Notes: generated by a model from the letters alone, not told the origin. 55,653 nt of DNA from Nitrospirales bacterium (GCA_012270585.1 JAAXIB010000025.1:1-55653), one strand, 5' to 3'; shown: positions 25,011-34,703, counted from the first letter of the stretch. Program-made: numbers and translations.

Positions 25011-26093
25011 CTAGGTCAGGGCCACGGCCTTGAAGTGGGCGTGGACCTTCTGGCCGGGTCGGAGCCTGAGTTGCTGAAACGATTTTCTCGTAATCATCGC
25101 CAACAACGGATACCCCACGTCAAGCTTCACTTCAACGGCATACTGATCGCCCGGGGACTCGCTGACTTCGAGGATCGTCGCTTCCAGGGTGTTCAGCACG
25201 CTGCTTGTCGCAGGAGGAGCCCCCACTACCAGACTCACGTCGCGTGACAGGACTTGGACCCGCAACGGCGCACCGGGCGGTAGGACCTGTTGGGGGAGAA
25301 ACAGGGACCGCCCCAGAAATTCAACCCGCGTCAACCCGAATTGCGGTTCATGCTCCGCAATCCGGGTTTCAAGAATAGCCCCGATCACGTTCGATTCGAC
25401 CAACCCGGGCAGGTCCAACCGTGAAAACACGTCCTGAATCGGCCCGGTGGCCGCTACCCTCCCCTCTTTTAGCAGAACCATGTGATCGGCGAGTTGTAAA
25501 ATTTCATGAAGGGCATGGCTGACGTACAGCACCGGAATGCTTAATTCCCGGGTGAGTCTCTGGATAAACGGAACGATTGCTTTCTTTCGTTGTTGGTCGA
25601 GAGAAGCCAGGGGTTCATCCATCAACAAAAGTTGCGGGCTGGTCAGCAGCGCCCTTCCTATGGCCACGCGTTGCTGCTCACCGCCAGACAAATGGGAAAC
25701 CCGGCGCTGAAAGAGCGTCTCAAGTTCCAACAGTTCGGTCACGTGATCGAAGGCAATGCGCCGCCTGAAAGGGTAGCTGCGTTTCATTCCATACTTGAGG
25801 TTCTGCGTGACAGTCAGATGCGGAAACAGTCTCGCCTCCTGAAAGACGAAGCCCACGTGCCGGCGCTCGACCGGCAGAAAAATCCCTCGAGCGTCGTCCT
25901 GCCAAACCGTATCGTCGAACCGAAGCAACCCTGAAGAGGCCCGGGTCAAGCCGGCGATACACCTCAGCAGCGTGGTCTTCCCGCTCCCGGACGATCCAAA
26001 CACCGCAATCGTCCCTTCAAGCGGGATCGTGCACTCAACGTCAAAACAAAACCCGGGATAGTCGATGCGGAATCGTGCGTCGAGTCGACTCAT
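25011..26093 (-). CDS. modC: molybdate ABC transporter ATP-binding protein
   Basis: A 360-residue ATPase: Walker A GSSGSGKTTLLR, signature LSGGEQQRVAIGRAL, Walker B LLLMDEPLASLD and switch histidine in LYVSHALHEI. The C-terminal third contains a TOBE/Mop oxyanion-binding domain (LEATILEVSESPGDQYAVEV), typical of ModC, where molybdate binding inhibits transport. It overlaps modB by 4 bases and ends the porin-modABC transcript. Tungstate cannot be excluded as substrate. Confidence 0.93.
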   Translation of the reverse strand: MSRLDARFRIDYPGFCFDVECTIPLEGTIAVFGSSGSGKTTLLRCIAGLTRASSGLLRFDDTVWQDDARGIFLPVERRHVGFVFQEARLFPHLTVTQNLKYGMKRSYPFRRRIAFDHVTELLELETLFQRRVSHLSGGEQQRVAIGRALLTSPQLLLMDEPLASLDQQRKKAIVPFIQRLTRELSIPVLYVSHALHEILQLADHMVLLKEGRVAATGPIQDVFSRLDLPGLVESNVIGAILETRIAEHEPQFGLTRVEFLGRSLFLPQQVLPPGAPLRVQVLSRDVSLVVGAPPATSSVLNTLEATILEVSESPGDQYAVEVKLDVGYPLLAMITRKSFQQLRLRPGQKVHAHFKAVALT

Positions 26094-26773
26094 GAGACGT
26101 GAATGGGCAAACGCCGATTGATCGTATACACGATCGTAAGAATGAGAAAACTGAATATGAGGAGCACCGCTGAAAGAAAATGGGCTTGGGTATATTCAAG
26201 CACTTCCACGTGATCGTAGATTGCAATGGAGAGCACTTTGGTCACACCCGGAATGTTGCCTCCCACCATCAGCACCACGCCGAACTCGCCAAGCGTATGG
26301 GCAAAGCCTAATACGACGGCGCTCAGATACCCTCGAACCGCCATGGGCGACGCCACGGTAAAAAAGGCATCCAGCTTTGAGGCTCCCAACGACCAGGCGG
26401 CCTCCAGTGGTTTTTTGCCGACGGCCTCGAAAGCTCCGTGCAGGGGTTGGACGACAAAAGGAAGCGAATAGAACGTCGACGCGATGACCAATCCCGCAAA
26501 AGTAAACGAGAGTGCCGAGCCGGTCAGATCCTTCCATGGGCCACCGATCAATCCATGAGGACCGAGCGCCACCAGCAGATAAAATCCAAGCACGGTTGGG
26601 GGAAGAACAATGGGAAGCGCCACAATCGCCTCTACCAGGGTTCTGAACCGCGAGCGAGTGAAAGCCAACCACCACGCCAGGGGCGTGCCGACCAGCAACA
26701 ACACGACAACGGTCACCCCTGCCAGTTGCACGGTCAACCACAAGGGGCCCCAATCCATTTCCGGCACGCTCAT
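26090..26773 (-). CDS. modB: molybdate ABC transporter permease
   Basis: A 227-residue inner-membrane permease with about five transmembrane helices. The EAA-type loop that docks the ATPase reads FEAVGKKPLEAAWSLGASKL, and VALPIVLPPTVLGFYLLVAL is the ModB signature region. It lies 21 bases after modA and overlaps modC by 4. Two ModB dimerise to form the channel. Confidence 0.93.
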   Translation of the reverse strand: MSVPEMDWGPLWLTVQLAGVTVVVLLLVGTPLAWWLAFTRSRFRTLVEAIVALPIVLPPTVLGFYLLVALGPHGLIGGPWKDLTGSALSFTFAGLVIASTFYSLPFVVQPLHGAFEAVGKKPLEAAWSLGASKLDAFFTVASPMAVRGYLSAVVLGFAHTLGEFGVVLMVGGNIPGVTKVLSIAIYDHVEVLEYTQAHFLSAVLLIFSFLILTIVYTINRRLPIHVS

Positions 26774-26794
26774 CCGGCTCCTCCTCGGCTTCGA

Positions 26795-27589
26795 TCATTC
26801 CAAGCCATAGCCAAACCGTTCAATGGTGGTCCGGGACGTTGCCCCTTTCACGTAGTCCAGGAACGCGCGTGCAACTTGGTTACGCTGACCATTGCGCAAC
26901 AGAACCGCTTGCTGCCTGAGCGGGGCATACAAATGCGTCGGCACGTCCCATCGATTTCCAGCCCCGTTGACTTTGGGATCCAACACCTGCGAAAGGGCGA
27001 CGAATCCCAGTTGGGCATTCCTCGAAAACACAAAATGGAAGGTTTGTCCGATATTTTCTCCACGGACCAACCGATCCTGAACACGTTCCCAGAGACCCAG
27101 GGCCTGCAAGGCTTGCTTGGCAGCGGCGCCGTACGGCGCAGTCTTGGGATTTGCAACAGCCACGTGCTCGACATCATCGCTCAACAGCATGGCTTTTCCA
27201 TTCCCTTCGATCATCGTGGGACCTGAACTCCACAACGTCAGCCGTCCCACCGCGTACGTAAATCGGCTCCCTTGAACCGCGACACTTTCCTCTTCCAGTA
27301 ATCTCGGTCGCGTCACGTCGGCGGAAAAAAACACGTCGAACGGAGCGCCGTTTTTGATCTGCGCATAGAGTTTGCCGCTCGAACCAGAACTGACAACGGC
27401 GGTGTGCCCCGTGTCTCGTTCAAAATTGGTCGTGATTTCATTAAGCGTCGCCAGAAAATTGGTTGCGACTGCCACGCGTACCTCTTCGGCGGCGCCAGTG
27501 GCAGGACAAATCGTAAAAGAAAGAAAGAACAGAAAACCCTGCACGTTGGCGATCACGACGGACTTCTTGAAATACGGCCTGTTTCTCAT
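26795..27589 (-). CDS. modA: molybdate ABC transporter substrate-binding protein
   Basis: A 264-residue periplasmic binding protein. The start at 27589 gives a signal peptide (VIANVQGFLFFLSFTICPAT). The oxyanion pocket is seen in VSSGSSGKLYAQIKNGAPFD and FFSADVTRPRLLEE, with LTLWSSG in the middle and YGAAAKQAL near the hinge. A much longer open frame upstream belongs to the porin gene's opposite reading and is not used. It captures molybdate (or tungstate) for ModBC. Confidence 0.92.
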   Translation of the reverse strand: MRNRPYFKKSVVIANVQGFLFFLSFTICPATGAAEEVRVAVATNFLATLNEITTNFERDTGHTAVVSSGSSGKLYAQIKNGAPFDVFFSADVTRPRLLEEESVAVQGSRFTYAVGRLTLWSSGPTMIEGNGKAMLLSDDVEHVAVANPKTAPYGAAAKQALQALGLWERVQDRLVRGENIGQTFHFVFSRNAQLGFVALSQVLDPKVNGAGNRWDVPTHLYAPLRQQAVLLRNGQRNQVARAFLDYVKGATSRTTIERFGYGLE

Positions 27590-27602
27590 GACCCACGCAC
27601 CT

Positions 27603-29075
27603 TTACAGCCTGAACTTCGTCTGTATGTAAAAATAATCGCTACCCCTGTTTCCGCCGGGAGGTAGCCCCGCGGAATCGGGAAGCCTGTCGAAATAACTGC
27701 CCTTAAACCAATGGGTGTAGCCCAATTCGAATTCCAGGTTGTCGTTGGTTCTCCACTGAGCCCGCAGTTCAAGATCATGGCCGAGAAAGTTTCCGGATCC
27801 GCCGGTAGCGTCATGCAATCCGTTACGGCCAAACACACCCCGTGAGGTGGCGAGATACCACACCCGATGTTTGAGTTGCACTTCGCAACCCTGGCACGGA
27901 ACCGCAATCACCCGCCACCCCGGCGAACTGAAGTTCGACCGAAAAAACGGTCCGAAATTGCCGGTGGGCATATAATCGAAGCGTCGTGCGCCAAACAGCG
28001 TATCAAATGCCGAATGCTGGCTGTCCCGCGCGTTCCGGTCCCCACTGGCGTAGTCATAATGAATCAGAAAGCGCGGTGACCATGGGAGAGCCAGCGTATA
28101 GCCGATATCAATATGCTGGAAATGGGCAAAATGATCGACATCGCCTTTTTTCCCCGTCTGCCAGACGCTTTCGATTTCATAATCGATTCTTCCCGTTTTC
28201 GGTACATCATAGAGGCGCGTTCCGAAAGTCGAAAACGTTCTTTGCCTGTCCACGATGGCATTTCGTTGGTCGTTCAATCCGAAATAATAGGCATTGAGAC
28301 GCAACCGCGGCACGCGATCGGTTTCAATAGAGGTCCCCCAAAAGACGCTCCGTTTCGACTGTTCGTCAGGCTGTACGACATCCCGCAGAACCGGCTCTAC
28401 CAGAAACAGACGGACACGCCAACTCTGATCACGTCCCAGTTGCCAATGCACTCCGTCAAACGTATTCGACGTGTTGCGATAGTCGTTCCGGATGATCAGG
28501 CGGCCCCGGCCGAAATCCATCGTGAGCCGTCCAACGTGCAGGTCGGTACGGAGACCGGTTTCCAACACGTTGTGCACCGTGACGGATGCCAGGACCTGCA
28601 AAACGTCCATTTCATTTCTGATAGCCGTGGTAACGTAGCTCTCAACACCATCGAGATAGACCCTGGAATCCTGCCCTTCAAACAAAAATTTGAAATACTT
28701 CCCGTTCAGCCCCACCCGAACGCGGGACCGTTGTTGAATTTGAGAGTCCGTTTGACCCGCAGGTTGGCTGCTTCGCCATGGATGATCATACGTTTCAAAA
28801 CGCATCCGGTGTTCGAGTCCAAGATCCAGCCAATCCGGGAGATGCAGGGCGGCCTTGAGGTAACGATTCCACTTCCATTCCCTCGTTTGAGTTTGAATGA
28901 GTACGGCATCAGCAGGTTCCGTTACCGGCATCATCAATACTCGTTCAAACAACGCAACCCCCGTTTGGGGGGAAACATCAGAGAAGCCATGTACTGTTCC
29001 GCCCCAAGAGATCAAGGCAATACTTCCAAACCAGACAAGAGCCAGAACTCCGTTCTTTCCGCCTTTCCGCATCAT
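27603..29075 (-). CDS. outer-membrane porin of the alginate-export type, first gene of the mod operon
   Basis: A 490-residue beta-barrel protein with a signal peptide (VLALVWFGSIALISWGGTVHG). The barrel region has the alternating strands of the alginate_exp family (LGLEHRMRFETYD, NRLIIRNDYRNTSNTFDGVH, IHYDYASGD) and ends with aromatic YFYIQTKFRL for BAM recognition. AGGAG precedes the ATG at 29075. The gene ends 13 bases before modA and shares its promoter, so it probably supplies an outer-membrane route for molybdate or a chelated form. That role is inference; the family usually exports alginate or takes up small solutes. Confidence 0.85.
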   Translation of the reverse strand: MMRKGGKNGVLALVWFGSIALISWGGTVHGFSDVSPQTGVALFERVLMMPVTEPADAVLIQTQTREWKWNRYLKAALHLPDWLDLGLEHRMRFETYDHPWRSSQPAGQTDSQIQQRSRVRVGLNGKYFKFLFEGQDSRVYLDGVESYVTTAIRNEMDVLQVLASVTVHNVLETGLRTDLHVGRLTMDFGRGRLIIRNDYRNTSNTFDGVHWQLGRDQSWRVRLFLVEPVLRDVVQPDEQSKRSVFWGTSIETDRVPRLRLNAYYFGLNDQRNAIVDRQRTFSTFGTRLYDVPKTGRIDYEIESVWQTGKKGDVDHFAHFQHIDIGYTLALPWSPRFLIHYDYASGDRNARDSQHSAFDTLFGARRFDYMPTGNFGPFFRSNFSSPGWRVIAVPCQGCEVQLKHRVWYLATSRGVFGRNGLHDATGGSGNFLGHDLELRAQWRTNDNLEFELGYTHWFKGSYFDRLPDSAGLPPGGNRGSDYFYIQTKFRL

Positions 29076-29119
29076 CAATAAACTCCTGCCAACAGAGAGC
29101 CCGCCCATTTGGCAAAACG

Positions 29120-29148
29120 ATAGTAATTTTTATTTTACTATATGTCAA
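29120..29148 (-). promoter_or_regulatory. porin-modABC promoter with overlapping inverted repeat
   Basis: On the minus strand TTGACA (29148-29143) and TACTAT (29125-29120) are 17 bases apart, a near-consensus sigma70 promoter. The inverted repeat ATAGTAA-N8-TTACTAT (29120-29141) covers the -10 box and the spacer, an ideal repressor position. The -35 box is part of TGACATAT, which recurs at the regulator's promoter. Confidence 0.65.
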
Positions 29149-29271
29149 GTTTACTTTTCCTTCATCTATATCATGGCTCAGTTTGGCGAGGGCCTTGTGC
29201 GCCGGGCTGGTTGTTTTGCGGTCGATCTCCAGAGATTCGAGAAACAGGATCGTGCGGGCGTCCCGCCCGGA

Positions 29272-31398
29272 TCACGCGTTCAAGGCTCCAAAATGCTTCC
29301 GTGAGCCCCGCTGCGATCGAATATTGCTCCGTTTCTGTTTGAGGAGGTCTTCCAGACGCGACACGAGCGATGGATCCAGTTTGTTTTTGTCGTCTTGGGC
29401 GAGCTGTTTCGCCTTCTGCACGAGGCTCGCGACGAGTTCAACGTGTCGGTCGGTCGTCCCATGCTTCAGCAAAATTTCACACATGCCGCTCAGGGCCCAG
29501 TAATTTTCTTCCGCCAGCGGCAACACGTCCTCGACGTGGCGGTTCAGCTCGAAGTGATTCAACAGCCGGGCGTAGCCTAGATAGACTCCATAGATTCCCA
29601 CGAGGGCTTTCTTTTGCTCGAACGTCCAGATATCCTTCGACTCCGGCATCGCGAGCATCTGTTTGAAAAATTCCTTTGCGCGTAGATTGGAATCGAACAC
29701 TGTTCGGCCGGGTGTCACCGAGGGATCCAGCATCTTCAAAAATCCCAGATTCCGCAGACCGAACCCACTCAACTCGTCATGTGCCGGAACATAGACCGGA
29801 CGCGAGGACTCGTTGAAAAATTCGAGCATGGCCGATCCAGCCCGTTCCATGGGCCATGCGGGATCGATGATGCGGTCATGGAAAACCCAACCATTGCTCG
29901 TCAGGATGCGCACGTCATGGCGGAGGCCTTCCACGAAATGCAGATAGGCCAAGGGCGCGGTGTATCCGTCCCCATGAATAACAAGCACCCCGTTTTCTTC
30001 CACGAGATCGAGAATCATCTGCGCCTGCTCGGCTGCGAAGCGATCATGCGGCCGGTAGTTCTCGTCGGCGTTCACGATGCCCAAGGCCACGATCCCCAGA
30101 CCGGCCGCAACATACAGCGCAGGAAGCAGCCTATCGGCCCGGATACGCAAGACTTGCCCCACGGTATGAACTCCGCGGTGCGTGGATGTCCCCCCTACCT
30201 CTCCGTCGATCCAAGCACGCAAGACTTGCACCCCGGCATGCACGCCATACCCCAGCCAAAGCGCCAGAATGCCATACGGCACCAGGTAATACGGACGGGC
30301 CACTGCGACCCAGAAGGGCGTGTAATCGAATCCGAGGACCGCGATCAGGCCGAAGCTGCCGGCCGCGAACGCCCCGGCTTCGCACAGCAGTCCGAGCCGC
30401 CAACCAGCCTGCCACGTGGCCATCATCCCCCACCCGGCTATCACCGCGCCCAGCGGACTGAACTGCAACACCGCCTGCCCCACGAAATGCCACGCAAACA
30501 ACACCTTGTCCAGCAGCCCAGCATTGACATTCGTATCCACGCCCGCGTAGATGTCCCGCCGAATGAACGCCACCAACTCGTCCCACGACTCAATCGGTCC
30601 CAGAAAATTGATCGGCGGGGCCTGATGCGACCGCCACACCATCCACCCATACCACCCTGCAGCCACCAGCCCAGCCACCAGCGCCAGCCCCGCCACCCGC
30701 CGTCGAAAGTCCACCGCGCCCACATACGCCACCAACACCGGACTCGCCAACAATAATAACGGCCAATGATTCGCCAGCCCCAGCCCGTACAACCCCGCCG
30801 CGACCAGCCAATACCGCCCATCCCCCTTCACCGCAGCTTCCTGCGTACACACTAACGCCAGAAACAACAACGCCGCATTCGTCGTATACACGTCCGCGAT
30901 AATCGCCTGCGACCAAAAATGCTTGGAGACAGCCAACGCGGCGCCGGCCAGCCATGCGGCCGGCCGGTGGCCAGTGCGCCGCAAGACCAAAAACGCGATG
31001 CAGGCACAGGTTAGCGCCCCCATCACGCCGCTCAGCAGATGCACCCGCCAAGCGACGCTACCCACCGGCAAGTGCGTCGCCAGCCAGCCCAAGGCCACGT
31101 AGACCGGATAGCCCGGCGGATGCGCCACGCCGGCAAAGTGCGCCGCGGTGATGAAGAACCCGTCGTCTTCCAGCATCACCGTGCGCGGCATAGAGACGGC
31201 GTACAGCAGCAATGCGGCAACGAAGAGCAACCCCAAGCCTAGGCCATCCCTCCACGGACGCACCGGGTGCAGTGTCGGAAGCGTGAAAAACTGAGAGAAC
31301 GAAGAACGACCCGGGGACCGTCGGGAGGATGCCTTCCCCGATTTGGATGCCTTATCGGATAGATTCCGTTTGCGCTGGTTCATCGATTGCCCGTTCAC
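29272..31398 (-). CDS. DUF2723 / TMEM260-like integral membrane glycosyltransferase candidate
   Basis: A 708-residue protein: a basic Ser/Arg/Lys-rich N-terminus (residues 1-45), about ten transmembrane helices to residue 420, then a soluble C-terminal domain with helical repeats. The DUF2723 motif appears as MLEDDGFFITAAHFAGVAHP followed by PGYPVY, in the first extracytoplasmic loop, equivalent to the acidic motif of GT-C O-mannosyltransferases such as TMEM260. It may transfer a lipid-linked sugar to an envelope protein or glycan. The stretch around 30500-31100 looks G/C-richer than its neighbours. It lies between the mod operon and its likely regulator. Confidence 0.8.
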   Translation of the reverse strand: MNGQSMNQRKRNLSDKASKSGKASSRRSPGRSSFSQFFTLPTLHPVRPWRDGLGLGLLFVAALLLYAVSMPRTVMLEDDGFFITAAHFAGVAHPPGYPVYVALGWLATHLPVGSVAWRVHLLSGVMGALTCACIAFLVLRRTGHRPAAWLAGAALAVSKHFWSQAIIADVYTTNAALLFLALVCTQEAAVKGDGRYWLVAAGLYGLGLANHWPLLLLASPVLVAYVGAVDFRRRVAGLALVAGLVAAGWYGWMVWRSHQAPPINFLGPIESWDELVAFIRRDIYAGVDTNVNAGLLDKVLFAWHFVGQAVLQFSPLGAVIAGWGMMATWQAGWRLGLLCEAGAFAAGSFGLIAVLGFDYTPFWVAVARPYYLVPYGILALWLGYGVHAGVQVLRAWIDGEVGGTSTHRGVHTVGQVLRIRADRLLPALYVAAGLGIVALGIVNADENYRPHDRFAAEQAQMILDLVEENGVLVIHGDGYTAPLAYLHFVEGLRHDVRILTSNGWVFHDRIIDPAWPMERAGSAMLEFFNESSRPVYVPAHDELSGFGLRNLGFLKMLDPSVTPGRTVFDSNLRAKEFFKQMLAMPESKDIWTFEQKKALVGIYGVYLGYARLLNHFELNRHVEDVLPLAEENYWALSGMCEILLKHGTTDRHVELVASLVQKAKQLAQDDKNKLDPSLVSRLEDLLKQKRSNIRSQRGSRKHFGALNA

Positions 31399-31563
31399 CG
31401 ATCGACCTGGGGCGGGGCGTCCAGCCCGCCCCGATCATGTCTCTAAAATTCCGAAACGTTTCGTCCGAGCCCATCCTGTCATCGCCTGCGCCTATGCAAC
31501 CGAGTGACTGTTTCGGATCGAACATGCCGAGAACGGCGGGTACACCGTCATACTCGGGAGCCC

Positions 31564-32715
31564 TCATCCTTCGCGGATGACCTTCCCGCTTTCTTTTGCG
31601 TCGTATCCTCCCAAGGCCTCAATTTCCCGTTGAAACCTGCGCGTCGCCAAGGTGTCCAAAAAATTCTTCATGCCGGGATGCGAGTCTAAGTACGCCGTCG
31701 GAATAACCAGGTCATACCGTTCTTCCTGTAGTGGAATGAAATCAAAATTGTACAATTGGGCCACGGCCTGTGCTCCAATGCCGACGTCCGCCTTCCCTTC
31801 CGAAATATATCGTCCAAGGCCGATCTGGGAAGACGCCATTGTGCCATAGCCCCTCACGGTTTGAGTCGGAATACGATGGCGGGAGAGCAAATGATCCAAA
31901 AGCAGGCGAGCACCTGCCCCTTTTTCGCGATTGACCATCCGGACGTCAGGCCTGGCCAGATCTTCAAGGCCACGGACGTCTTTGGGATTCCCCTCCTTCA
32001 ACAACAACCCTTCCTGCCACGTGGCAAACCGGACAACCGTCACGGTCTGCCGTTGAAAATACTTCTTCAGAAACGGTAGGTTATATTCTCCGGAACGGGG
32101 GTCCCTCATATGAATCCCCGCGACGTGGACGTCTCCCCGTTTTAACGCGCGCAAGGCGGCAAGGCTTGTCATGTTCCACCCGACGACCGAAGCGCTTCCT
32201 GCCTGCTGACGAACGTGCTCCCCGGCCAGATAAATGGCGGGATCGCACCCCGCCACGACGATTTGACTTTCCACGTCCTTCTGGCTTTTCAAAAGCTGCA
32301 CGTAAACCGAACGTTTTCGCCTGGAAGTTGTCCCCAATATCAGGGCATCCGCGGAAATCGTATAACTCAGAACGTCTCCCAGTTCCGTCACGGGTTTGGC
32401 CACCAGACGATTCCCTACCGTCGCCAGTTTGACCCTGGTGGATTTCAAAACACCGGAATGATCGGCTGGCAGTTCCGCCTCAAGGATTTCACGACCATGA
32501 TTCAAAGAGAACAGATCCTCGACTGACGCTCCCAATGCATGCGCCAGTTGCAACGCGACTTCCGTGCCCGGAAGATACTGATCTTTTTCCACGGCATATA
32601 GGGCCTGCCGGGTAATGCCCGCACTCTGCGCCAATTCTCCTTGGGACAGACCGGCGGCGATCCGCGTTTCACGCAAACGGTTCGTTACTCGTTGTTGAAG
32701 CTTAAGCATAGGCAT
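31564..32715 (-). CDS. XRE-family regulator with periplasmic-binding-like ligand domain
   Basis: A 383-residue regulator. Residues 8-65 form an XRE helix-turn-helix (RLRETRIAAGLSQGELAQSA, GITRQALYAVEKDQYLPGTE). The C-terminal half is a PBP-like domain of the PF12727 type (VRMVNREKGAGARLLLDHLL, ISEGKADVGIGAQAVAQLYN). Such proteins often stand in for ModE beside molybdate or tungstate genes, sensing the oxyanion or a molybdopterin-related ligand. Its promoter contains the palindrome TGACATATGTCA, partly shared with the porin-modABC promoter, suggesting control of both itself and that operon. Confidence 0.85.
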   Translation of the reverse strand: MPMLKLQQRVTNRLRETRIAAGLSQGELAQSAGITRQALYAVEKDQYLPGTEVALQLAHALGASVEDLFSLNHGREILEAELPADHSGVLKSTRVKLATVGNRLVAKPVTELGDVLSYTISADALILGTTSRRKRSVYVQLLKSQKDVESQIVVAGCDPAIYLAGEHVRQQAGSASVVGWNMTSLAALRALKRGDVHVAGIHMRDPRSGEYNLPFLKKYFQRQTVTVVRFATWQEGLLLKEGNPKDVRGLEDLARPDVRMVNREKGAGARLLLDHLLSRHRIPTQTVRGYGTMASSQIGLGRYISEGKADVGIGAQAVAQLYNFDFIPLQEERYDLVIPTAYLDSHPGMKNFLDTLATRRFQREIEALGGYDAKESGKVIREG

Positions 32716-32742
32716 CGCGTCAGACTAAACAAAATTAATAAG

Positions 32743-32786
32743 TGACATATGTCATGTATAATAGTATATTTAACTTATCGTGACAA
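32743..32786 (-). promoter_or_regulatory. regulator promoter with TGACATATGTCA palindrome
   Basis: Minus-strand TTGTCA (32786-32781), 17-base spacer and TATTAT (32763-32758) make a good sigma70 promoter. Just downstream, near +1, is the perfect 12-base palindrome TGACATATGTCA (32743-32754), suited to autorepression. Nine of its 12 bases match TGACATATAGTA at the porin promoter. Confidence 0.6.
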
Positions 32787-32894
32787 GAGCCTTTTCCAAG
32801 GACGGCAATTTGCCCGGCATCGCACCCGGCCTGATGCAAATCCTTGGTCCACGCCTATTCCGCGAAACTCCGATGAGTCAATAAGGAACTAAAC

Positions 32895-34703
32895 ATGCCA
32901 CGATTGTTTTCACGGACGAAGTCGAGCCTGACACCAAACAGCCTCCCCCGATGGAACCTGAAAGATCTGCTCCGGCATCCGGACAAGGATCTCAAAACCC
33001 GGTCCCAAATGCTCAACGATCACGTACGATCGCTGGAACACCTTCGCAACCGTCTTTCCGCTTCGCTCACGCCTCGTACTTTTCTCAACGGCCTGCAACT
33101 ACGGGAAATGATTGCGGCGGAATCTTCCAGGCTGACGGCCTATGCCCAGTTATGGTTCGCTCAAAATACCCAAAGCCAGCGAGCCAGGGCATTCGAGATT
33201 CAAGTCAGGAAACACTTGCTTCCTTTTTCCAACCGAACGCTCTTTTTTGATTTGTGGTGGCAGCGGCTGGGGGACCGGACGGCACGACGGCTTCTGCGTC
33301 ACGCGGGATCATACCGCTACCATTTGGAATCGCTCCGGCGAGTCAAACAACACACCTTGTCGGAGGCCGAAGAACAAGTCATCAACGTCAAAAACACGAC
33401 CGGACGGGAGGCCCTCGACAGCCTCTACGACGTGATCACCAATGGGCTGGCGTTCCAATTGGACCCGCGCGGCGGCTCACAACCGTTGTCCCGCGAACAA
33501 TTGACCGTGCATTTCCGGGATCCTTCCGCTCGTGTACGCCGGCAGGCTTACGACCAACTTTTTCAGGTGTATTCGAAACAGGCCAATTCCCTTGGGGACA
33601 TCTACAAGGCCCTCGTGCTGGATTGGAAAAACGAAGCATTGGATCTTCGCGGCTATGCCAGCCCGATTACCGTTCGGAACCTCCACAACGACATCCCTGA
33701 CAAAGCGGTCTCCACCCTGCTTCAAACCTGTCGAGACAACCGGCACGTGTTCCAGGAATATTTTCGCATCAAAGCCAGGATCTGCGGTTTACCGCGACTG
33801 ACTCGTTACGACGTCTATGCTCCACCGAAAGTCAAAAAAATCTTCCATCCCTTCGACCAAGCCGTCAATCTGGTTTTCGACGCGTATCACCAATTTTCCC
33901 CAACCCTTGCGGACCACGCGCGACAAGTCTTCGCCGAACAACACATTGACGCGGCTCCCACCTTCGGGAAAATGGGCGGAGCATTTTGCTACAGCGTCTT
34001 GCCGTCTCTCACTCCGTACGTCCTGTTGAACTACTCCGGCGATGCCAGGGACGTTGCCACGTTGGCCCATGAACTCGGTCATGCCGTGCATGGCATGATG
34101 GCCAGGCATCACTCGCAATTTACGTTTCACCCCACATTGCCTCTCGCCGAAACCGCATCCGTATTCGGGGAACAGCTTCTCTCCGATGCCCTGCTTGCGG
34201 ATGCCACAGGAGCAAAAGTGAAACAACGGTTGTTGTTGAGCCAACTCGACGACCTGTACGCAACGATTCTCCGGCAAGCGTATTTTGTGGAATTCGAAAA
34301 CCAAGCTCATGAACTCATCGCTCAAGGCACGACCATTGACGGGCTTGCCCAGGCGTATTTTCACCTTCTCAAAGAACAATTCGGTCGTACCATGACCATC
34401 TCCAAGGCTTTTCAATGGGAATGGTTGACCATCCCTCATATTTTCCGAAGCCCGTTTTACTGCTATGCGTACAGTTTTGGAAATTTGCTGGTTCTCGCAC
34501 TCTTTCAACGCTATAAAAAAGAGGGAAAGCCTTTCGTCCCACAGTACCTCGAACTGTTGAGCCACGGAGGGGCCCAAAGCCCTCAGGATATGCTGAAACC
34601 TCTCGGCATCGATCTCTGCAAGAAATCATTTTGGCAAGCAGGGTTTAACCGCATCCAGGAACTCGTTGAAGCTCTCGAAAAAACCGTTGATAAAACCCCC
34701 TGA
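32895..34703 (+). CDS. pepF: M3 family oligoendopeptidase F
   Basis: A 602-residue zinc metallopeptidase. The active site LAHELGHAVHGMMARHHSQF (HExxH near residue 392) and the third ligand glutamate in PLAETASVFGEQLL are intact; the terminal YSFGNLLVLALFQRYKKEGK is characteristic of PepF. It has no signal peptide, so it degrades peptides in the cytoplasm. AAGGAAC precedes the ATG by five bases. It is divergent from the XRE regulator, 179 bases apart. Confidence 0.94.
   Translation: MPRLFSRTKSSLTPNSLPRWNLKDLLRHPDKDLKTRSQMLNDHVRSLEHLRNRLSASLTPRTFLNGLQLREMIAAESSRLTAYAQLWFAQNTQSQRARAFEIQVRKHLLPFSNRTLFFDLWWQRLGDRTARRLLRHAGSYRYHLESLRRVKQHTLSEAEEQVINVKNTTGREALDSLYDVITNGLAFQLDPRGGSQPLSREQLTVHFRDPSARVRRQAYDQLFQVYSKQANSLGDIYKALVLDWKNEALDLRGYASPITVRNLHNDIPDKAVSTLLQTCRDNRHVFQEYFRIKARICGLPRLTRYDVYAPPKVKKIFHPFDQAVNLVFDAYHQFSPTLADHARQVFAEQHIDAAPTFGKMGGAFCYSVLPSLTPYVLLNYSGDARDVATLAHELGHAVHGMMARHHSQFTFHPTLPLAETASVFGEQLLSDALLADATGAKVKQRLLLSQLDDLYATILRQAYFVEFENQAHELIAQGTTIDGLAQAYFHLLKEQFGRTMTISKAFQWEWLTIPHIFRSPFYCYAYSFGNLLVLALFQRYKKEGKPFVPQYLELLSHGGAQSPQDMLKPLGIDLCKKSFWQAGFNRIQELVEALEKTVDKTP

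Noticed and set aside
28113-29081. 322-codon open frame on the plus strand
   Set aside because: It is fully antisense to the porin, which has a signal peptide, barrel strands and operon context.
29779-30756. 325-codon open frame on the plus strand, His/Pro/Arg-rich
   Set aside because: Composition is that of a G/C-rich antisense frame; the minus-strand DUF2723 protein explains the region.
33789-34577. 262-codon open frame on the minus strand
   Set aside because: Antisense to the oligoendopeptidase F active-site region.
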